A stretch of 64,000 nt of DNA from Rheinheimera soli (lineage in GTDB: Bacteria; Pseudomonadota; Gammaproteobacteria; Enterobacterales; Alteromonadaceae). The notes beneath the pieces were generated by a model. That model searched no databases and was not told the DNA's origin. It worked only from the letters and a program-made list of their open reading frames with translations. Below are positions 58,937 through 64,000 of the stretch, in pieces. The stretch lies in NCBI RefSeq assembly GCF_021290985.1, contig NZ_JAJOYU010000004.1, positions 1 through 64,000 on the forward strand, in the 5' to 3' direction. A program made the translations under genes and the position numbers. Position 1 is the stretch's first letter. Each line of letters begins with the position of its first letter.

Positions 58937-60349
58937 ATGAGCAACGAAATCAAAACTCAAGTTGTGGTGTTAGGCGCTGGCCCTGGTGGATATTCTGCAG
59001 CATTTCGCGCAGCTGACTTAGGTCTGGAAGTGACTTTAGTTGAAGCACGCAGCACACTTGGTGGTGTTTGTTTAAATGTTGGCTGTATCCCATCTAAAGC
59101 ATTATTACATGTCGCCAAAGTGATCGACGATGCCAAAGAAATGGCATCTCACGGTGTGACTTTTGGTGCTCCACAAATCGATTTAGACAAAATCCGTGCC
59201 TGGAAAGACAAAGTAGTAGCTCAGCTGACTAACGGCTTAGCCGGTATGTCTAAAATGCGTAAAGTCAAAGTAGTGACTGGCTACGGTAAATTCACTGGCC
59301 CAAATACGCTGGTTGTCGGTGATACCACTATTACTTTTGAAAGCGCCATTATCGCTGCTGGTTCTGAGCCAGTTGCTCTGCCATTTATTCCAAAAGACGA
59401 TGCCCGTGTGATTGACTCTACCGGCGCTTTAGAATTAAAAGACATTCCTGGCGAAATGCTGGTATTAGGTGGCGGTATCATTGGTTTAGAGATGGGTACT
59501 GTGTACCGTGCTTTAGGCTCTAAAGTCTCTGTAGTTGAATTTGCTGATCAGCTGGTTCCTGCTGCTGATACGGATCTGGTGAAGGTATACACCAAATACA
59601 ACAAAGACAACTTCAACATTATGCTGTCGACTAAAGTGACTGCTGTTGAAGCCAAAGCTGACGGTTTGTATGTCACTTTTGAAGGCAAAAACGCACCGGC
59701 AACACCTGTACGTTACGACAAAATTTTAGTCGCAGTGGGCCGTCGTCCAAACGGTTCTCTGTTAGATGCCGCAAAAGCTGGTGTGACCGTCGATGAGCGT
59801 GGTTTTATCAATGTAGATAAACAACTGCGTACTAACGTGCCTCATATCTATGCGATCGGTGATGTGATTGGTCAGCCAATGTTAGCGCACAAAGCTGTAC
59901 ATGAAGGTCATGTGGCTGCTGAGGTCATTTCTGGTCTGAAGCACTTCTTCGACCCACGTTGCATTCCTTCTGTGGCTTACACCGATCCGGAAATGGCATG
60001 GGTAGGTATTACTGAAAAAGAAGCCAAAGAAAAAGGCGTTTCTGTTGAAACTGCAACTTTCCCTTGGGCAGCTTCTGGCCGTGCTATCGCTTCAGCCCGC
60101 ACTGAAGGCTTCACTAAGTTAATTTTCGACAAAGAAACGCACCGTATTTTAGGTGGCGCAATTGTCGGTATTAACGCTGGCGAAATGTTAGGTGAAATCT
60201 GCTTAGCAGTAGAAATGGGTGCAGACGCTGAAGACATAGCTCTGACAATCCATGCTCACCCAACTTTAAACGAATCTATTGGTTTAGCGGCTGAGATGTA
60301 CGAAGGTTCTATTACTGACCTGCCAAATCCAAAAGCCAAGAAAAAATAA
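58937..60349 (+). CDS. lpd: Dihydrolipoamide dehydrogenase (E3)
   Basis: The 470-residue flavoenzyme reoxidises lipoamide for the pyruvate and 2-oxoglutarate dehydrogenases. FAD motif VVVLGAGPGGYSAAFRAADL (about 8-27), redox pair GGVCLNVGCIPSKALLH (Cys about 45 and 50), NAD motif LVLGGGIIGLEMGTVYRALG, and C-terminal HAHPTLNESIGLAAEMYEGS with the catalytic His-Glu are present. It lies 143 bp after aceF, separated by a strong hairpin, so it may also be expressed on its own. Confidence 0.98.
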   Translation: MSNEIKTQVVVLGAGPGGYSAAFRAADLGLEVTLVEARSTLGGVCLNVGCIPSKALLHVAKVIDDAKEMASHGVTFGAPQIDLDKIRAWKDKVVAQLTNGLAGMSKMRKVKVVTGYGKFTGPNTLVVGDTTITFESAIIAAGSEPVALPFIPKDDARVIDSTGALELKDIPGEMLVLGGGIIGLEMGTVYRALGSKVSVVEFADQLVPAADTDLVKVYTKYNKDNFNIMLSTKVTAVEAKADGLYVTFEGKNAPATPVRYDKILVAVGRRPNGSLLDAAKAGVTVDERGFINVDKQLRTNVPHIYAIGDVIGQPMLAHKAVHEGHVAAEVISGLKHFFDPRCIPSVAYTDPEMAWVGITEKEAKEKGVSVETATFPWAASGRAIASARTEGFTKLIFDKETHRILGGAIVGINAGEMLGEICLAVEMGADAEDIALTIHAHPTLNESIGLAAEMYEGSITDLPNPKAKKK

Positions 60350-60381
60350 GCCTGGCTCTTTACTAAGAGACTAAGCACCAA

Positions 60382-60416
60382 AAACCGGCAACTGCTTCGC
60401 ATTGCCGGTTTTTTTA
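60382..60416 (+). terminator. Terminator after lpd
   Basis: AAACCGGCAA (60382-60391) pairs with TTGCCGGTTT (60402-60411), followed by a T-run. Confidence 0.93.
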
Positions 60417-60504
60417 TATTTTGTTACAACTTCCATTAACAAAAAACTGCCTGCCGGAGTAGTATAGTCTGGTTATTTAACTCATTTTGGCAGGAACCCT
60501 TCGG

Positions 60505-62592
60505 ATGAAAAAAATTACCTTAACTGCGCTGAGCGTTGCTATTGCGCTTGGCCTGGCGGCTTGTGGCAAAGCCCCTCAGACCACCACTGAAACCGCAAAA
60601 CCAGCAGCAGAACAACAAACAACAGCAGCGGTAGCCGCTTTAGTTTCTGGCGTGGATAAAGAAAACTTTGATTCGACAGTACGTTTTCAGGATGACTTCT
60701 TTTTAGCGGTCAATGGCGGCTGGCTGAAGAAAACTGAAATTCCGGCAGATAAATCTTCCTACGGTTCTTTCCATATACTGGCGGATAACTCACAGTTAGC
60801 TGTGAAAGCTATTATTGATGAAGTCGCCAGCCGCACTGATCTGGCGCCAGGTTCAGATGGTCATAAGTTAGGTAGCTTCTACAACAGCTATATGAACGAA
60901 GCCAAACTGGAAGAATTAGGCTTAACAGCATTACAGCCTCAGTTAGAACTTATTCAGAGCTTAAAAGATAAAACCCAACTGGCCAGTACTTTTGCTTCAC
61001 TGCAACGTGATGGCGTGACTATTCCGCTAAGCTGGTACGTCAATAACGACGCGAAAAAATCCACTGAATATGCTGTGTATTTTGACCAGAGTGGTTTAGG
61101 TTTACCAGACCGCGATTATTACACCAAAGAAGACGAAGCCTCGAAAAAAATTCAGGCCGATTACCAAAGCTACCTGGTGGATTTATTTACTTTAGCTAAG
61201 CATGCCGACCCTGCAGCTGCAGCCAAACGTGTCTATGCACTGGAAACTGAGCTGGCCAAAAATCAGTGGACCCGGGTTGAAAACCGTGACGCGGATAAAA
61301 CCTACAACAAGGTATCAAATACTGATTTAAGCAAAACCCTGGGTGACTTTAGCTGGAGTGATTTTGCTGCAGGTTCAAAACTTGCGAACGTCAATGAAGT
61401 CATTATCGGTCAGCCAAGCTACTTTGAAGCTTTAGGCAAAATTGTTGCTGCTACAGATGTGCAAAGCTGGCAGGACTACCTGACTTTCCATACCATTAAT
61501 GCCTTTGCTGACAAACTGAATAAAGCTTTTGAAGACCGTCAGTTCCAGTTTTATTCAGCGACTTTACGTGGCATTAAAGAACAAAAACCACGCTGGAAAA
61601 AAGCTGTGGATGCCAGTGACGCTGTGCTGGGCGAATTAACCGGCAAGTTGTACGTGGAACGTCACTTTAAACCTGAAGCCAAGCAACGCATGGAGTTGTT
61701 AGTCGCCAATTTGATCAGCGCTTATGAGCAGTCGATTAAAGAGCTTGAATGGATGTCGGAAGACACCAAAAAGGCCGCTTTAGTCAAACTGAGTACTTTT
61801 GTGCCAAAAATTGGTTACCCAAACAAATGGAAAGATTACTCCAGTCTGGAGATCAAAGCCGATGACTTAGTAGGTAACTTTGTCCGTTCTACCCACTGGG
61901 GTTACGATCAGATGCTGGCCAAATTAGGCAAGCCAATCGACAAAGACGAATGGTATATGACACCTCAAACTGTGAATGCCTACTACAACCCAGTGAACAA
62001 TGAAATCGTGTTCCCTGCTGCTATTTTACAACCGCCGTTTTTTAATATGGCCGCAGAAGATGCAGTCAACTATGGCGGCATAGGTGCAGTGATTGGTCAC
62101 GAAATTGGCCATGGTTTTGACGATCAAGGTGCCAAGTACGACGGTGACGGTAACTTACGCAACTGGTGGACAGAGCAGGACGAAACCAAGTTCCAAGCTT
62201 TGGGCAAAGCCTTAAGCGCTCAGTACAGCAAGTTTGAGCCTGTAACAGGCCATTTTGTGAATGGTGATTTGACCTTAGGTGAAAACATAGGTGACTTAGG
62301 TGGTTTAACGGTCGCCCTGAAAGCCTATCATTTATCGCTGCAAGGTAAAGAAGCACCAGTGATGGATGGTTTCACCGGTGATCAGCGTGTGTTGTTAAGC
62401 TGGGCTCAGGTATGGCGTTCTCAATACCGTGAAGAAATGATGAAACAACAGCTAGCAACAGGCCCTCATTCGCCTCCACATTACCGTGTCAACGGCATAG
62501 TGTCGAACTTGCCAGTGTTCTACACAGCTTTTGATGTGAAAGAAGGTGACAAGCTGTATGTAGCACCGGAAAACCGCGTGAAGATTTGGTAA
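60505..62592 (+). CDS. M13-family metallopeptidase (PepO/neprilysin-like) lipoprotein
   Basis: The 695-residue zinc endopeptidase begins MKKITLTALSVAIALGLAAC, a lipoprotein signal, so it is anchored in the cell envelope. Gluzincin motifs are VIGHEIGHGFDDQG (HExxH, about residue 535), NAYYNPVNNEIVFPAAILQ just before it, and ENIGDLGGLTVAL (third zinc ligand Glu, about 594). The C-terminal APENRVKIW is typical of M13. It likely degrades peptides in the periplasm. The start at 60505 has AGGA ten bases before; an earlier in-frame start at 60487 is unlikely. Confidence 0.95.
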   Translation: MKKITLTALSVAIALGLAACGKAPQTTTETAKPAAEQQTTAAVAALVSGVDKENFDSTVRFQDDFFLAVNGGWLKKTEIPADKSSYGSFHILADNSQLAVKAIIDEVASRTDLAPGSDGHKLGSFYNSYMNEAKLEELGLTALQPQLELIQSLKDKTQLASTFASLQRDGVTIPLSWYVNNDAKKSTEYAVYFDQSGLGLPDRDYYTKEDEASKKIQADYQSYLVDLFTLAKHADPAAAAKRVYALETELAKNQWTRVENRDADKTYNKVSNTDLSKTLGDFSWSDFAAGSKLANVNEVIIGQPSYFEALGKIVAATDVQSWQDYLTFHTINAFADKLNKAFEDRQFQFYSATLRGIKEQKPRWKKAVDASDAVLGELTGKLYVERHFKPEAKQRMELLVANLISAYEQSIKELEWMSEDTKKAALVKLSTFVPKIGYPNKWKDYSSLEIKADDLVGNFVRSTHWGYDQMLAKLGKPIDKDEWYMTPQTVNAYYNPVNNEIVFPAAILQPPFFNMAAEDAVNYGGIGAVIGHEIGHGFDDQGAKYDGDGNLRNWWTEQDETKFQALGKALSAQYSKFEPVTGHFVNGDLTLGENIGDLGGLTVALKAYHLSLQGKEAPVMDGFTGDQRVLLSWAQVWRSQYREEMMKQQLATGPHSPPHYRVNGIVSNLPVFYTAFDVKEGDKLYVAPENRVKIW

Positions 62593-62613
62593 TACGTTTT
62601 TATTATCGATGAC

Positions 62614-62637
62614 AAATGGCCGCAGATGCGGCCATTT
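62614..62637 (+). terminator. Terminator after the M13 peptidase gene
   Basis: AAATGGCCGC and GCGGCCATTT form a perfect 10-bp stem with a 4-nt loop. Only a short T-run follows (GGCTTTC). Confidence 0.75.
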
Positions 62638-62670
62638 GGCTTTCTGCACGACCAGTTTCAGTATTATTCC

Positions 62671-62685
62671 TGAGAATGATTCTCA
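62671..62685. promoter_or_regulatory. Fur-like palindrome upstream of acnB
   Basis: TGAGAAT-G-ATTCTCA is a perfect 7-1-7 inverted repeat. It matches the Fur core TGATAATNATTATCA at all but two symmetric bases. It lies about 165 bp before the acnB start. Confidence 0.55.
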
Positions 62686-62767
62686 ACTAGGCGTGGTATT
62701 CACGAAAGTTATAGCGACTATAAGCTTGCTTGCTTATACTCAGGTGTCAATTCAGGCGATTTTTTCT

Positions 62768-62773
62768 TATAAT
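62768..62773 (+). promoter_or_regulatory. Candidate acnB -10 element
   Basis: A perfect TATAAT about 80 bp before the acnB start. The matching -35 is poor, so this promoter may need an activator. Confidence 0.45.
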
Positions 62774-62851
62774 CCAGCCTGTTCGAGATTCCTGTCTATC
62801 GCTGCGGTACTGATACAGTACTCTGTGGCGACCTAACCAGAGGACATTACT

Positions 62852-64000
62852 GTGCTTCAACAATACCGTGAACATGTGGCCGAACGTGCGGCTCAAGGCA
62901 TTCCTCCGTTGCCACTGAATGCGCAACAAGTGGCGTCGTTAACTGACTTACTGAAAAACCCACCAGCGGGTGAAGGCGAATTCTTAGTTGATTTGTTAGA
63001 AAACCGTATTCCGCCAGGCGTGGACGAAGCTGCTTATGTCAAAGCCGGCTTTTTAACTGCTGTCGCTAAAGGCGAAGTAACAAGCCCTTTAGTCACTGCA
63101 GAGCGTGCAACTGAATTATTAGGCACCATGTTTGGTGGCTACAATATCCAGCCAATGATCGACTTGCTGGATAACCCAAAATTAGCGGCTTTAGCAGCGA
63201 AAGGTTTATCTCATACCTTACTGATGTTTGATTCTTTCCATGACGTGAAAGAAAAAGCAGACGCGGGCAATGCACACGCCAAAGCTGTATTACAAAGCTG
63301 GGCTGATGCCGAGTGGTATACCAGCAAACCTGCTATCCCTGAAAAAATCACTGTGACTGTGTTTAAAGTCACAGGCGAAACCAACACTGACGATTTATCA
63401 CCAGCTCCGGATGCATGGTCACGCCCTGATATTCCTCTGCACGCTTTAGCTATGCTGAAAAACGTGCGTGATGGTATCGAGCCTGATGCACCTGGTTCAA
63501 AAGGCCCGGTCAAGCAAATCGAAGCGCTGATCGCCAAAGGTTTCCCACTGGCTTACGTCGGCGATGTGGTTGGTACTGGTTCAAGCCGTAAATCAGCGAC
63601 TAACTCTGTGCTGTGGTTTATGGGTGAAGACATCCCATTCGTGCCAAACAAGCGCACAGGTGGCGTGTGTTTAGGTAGCAAAATTGCACCTATTTTCTTC
63701 AATACTATGGAAGACTCAGGTTCACTGCCTATCGAATTAGATGTGTCGACCATGAACATGGGCGATGTAATCGACATTTTCCCACATCAGGGCGTGGTTA
63801 AACGCCATGGTACTGATGAAGTAATCTCTACTTTTGAACTGCGCTCGAACGTGTTGCTCGATGAAGTGCGTGCCGGTGGCCGTATTCCTCTGATCATCGG
63901 TCGTGGTTTAACGGACAAAGCCCGTGAAGCTTTAGGTTTACCGCACTCTACAGTGTTTGAACGTCCTGCAGTGACTGAAGTGACCAACAAAGGTTTCACT
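62852..64000 (+). CDS. acnB: Aconitate hydratase B, 5' part (runs off the window)
   Basis: The first 383 codons are visible, starting with GTG at 62852 (AGGA seven bases upstream) and reading VLQQYREHVAERAAQGIPPL. The pattern matches E. coli AcnB throughout, including GVDEAAYVKAGFLTAVAKGE, DDLSPAPDAWSRPDIPLHAL, GTGSSRKSATNSVLWFMGED and DEVRAGGRIPLIIGRGL. AcnB interconverts citrate and isocitrate in the TCA cycle. The iron-sulfur cysteines lie beyond the right edge. A Fur-like palindrome upstream is consistent with iron control of this iron-sulfur enzyme. Confidence 0.97.
   Translation, partial: MLQQYREHVAERAAQGIPPLPLNAQQVASLTDLLKNPPAGEGEFLVDLLENRIPPGVDEAAYVKAGFLTAVAKGEVTSPLVTAERATELLGTMFGGYNIQPMIDLLDNPKLAALAAKGLSHTLLMFDSFHDVKEKADAGNAHAKAVLQSWADAEWYTSKPAIPEKITVTVFKVTGETNTDDLSPAPDAWSRPDIPLHALAMLKNVRDGIEPDAPGSKGPVKQIEALIAKGFPLAYVGDVVGTGSSRKSATNSVLWFMGEDIPFVPNKRTGGVCLGSKIAPIFFNTMEDSGSLPIELDVSTMNMGDVIDIFPHQGVVKRHGTDEVISTFELRSNVLLDEVRAGGRIPLIIGRGLTDKAREALGLPHSTVFERPAVTEVTNKGFT

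Overview
The window is chromosomal DNA of a gammaproteobacterium. Gene order matches Escherichia coli closely in two blocks: rsmI-lpoA-yraN-diaA-dolP, and mraZ through the division and cell-wall genes to lpxC, secA, mutT, yacG, zapD, coaE, pilDCBA, nadC, ampDE, pdhR-aceEF-lpd and acnB. An M23 peptidase where enterobacteria have secM, a DUF3612 regulator and an acnB next to an M13 peptidase suggest the Alteromonadales/Chromatiaceae side, with Rheinheimera or a close relative most likely. The genus is inference from gene content and style, not from a marker comparison.

Layout. Bases 1-2885 are the end of an AT-richer foreign island on the minus strand. A complete tyrosine recombinase and the first 471 codons of a second large protein are joined by an ATGA overlap. 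They look like gmtY and gmtZ of the Gamma-Mobile-Trio elements. A tRNA-Arg(CCG) with its own terminator lies beside the island (3051-3160). Bases 3300-13500 carry unlinked genes: a YbaK-type deacylase, a ZIP metal transporter, a stand-alone protein resembling part of malate synthase G divergent from a DUF3612 regulator, pyrC, an orphan CHASE-PAS histidine kinase, a frameshifted porin gene and a chemoreceptor. Bases 13500-18370 hold the lpoA-yraN-diaA-dolP operon, the divergent rsmI and the RNase P RNA gene. chrA and a flavin reductase gene follow.

From 20883 to 38573 lies a full dcw cluster on the plus strand. It starts at a TTGACA promoter with three 10-bp MraZ-type repeats and runs mraZ-rsmH-ftsL-ftsI-murE-murF-mraY-murD-ftsW-murG-murC-ddlB-ftsQ-ftsA-ftsZ-lpxC. 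Most junctions overlap by a few bases. Together these genes make lipid II and build the division ring and septal synthase. dciA, an M23 peptidase, secA and mutT follow. The minus strand from 43279 to 51798 carries yacG, zapD, coaE, the type IV pilus genes pilD-pilC-pilB-pilA, a CSD-DUF1294 protein, nadC and a retropepsin-like protease. The plus strand then carries ampD-ampE, pdhR with two recognisable operators, the pyruvate dehydrogenase genes aceE-aceF-lpd, an M13 peptidase and acnB, which runs off the right end.

The least ordinary features are the mobile-trio edge at the left, the malate-synthase-like fragment protein beside the DUF3612 regulator, a strong hairpin between aceF and lpd, a 24-bp direct repeat pair around a hairpin upstream of pdhR, scattered GTAGGGGCG repeats, and a Fur-like palindrome before acnB. 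No CRISPR array, complete insertion sequence or rRNA gene was seen.
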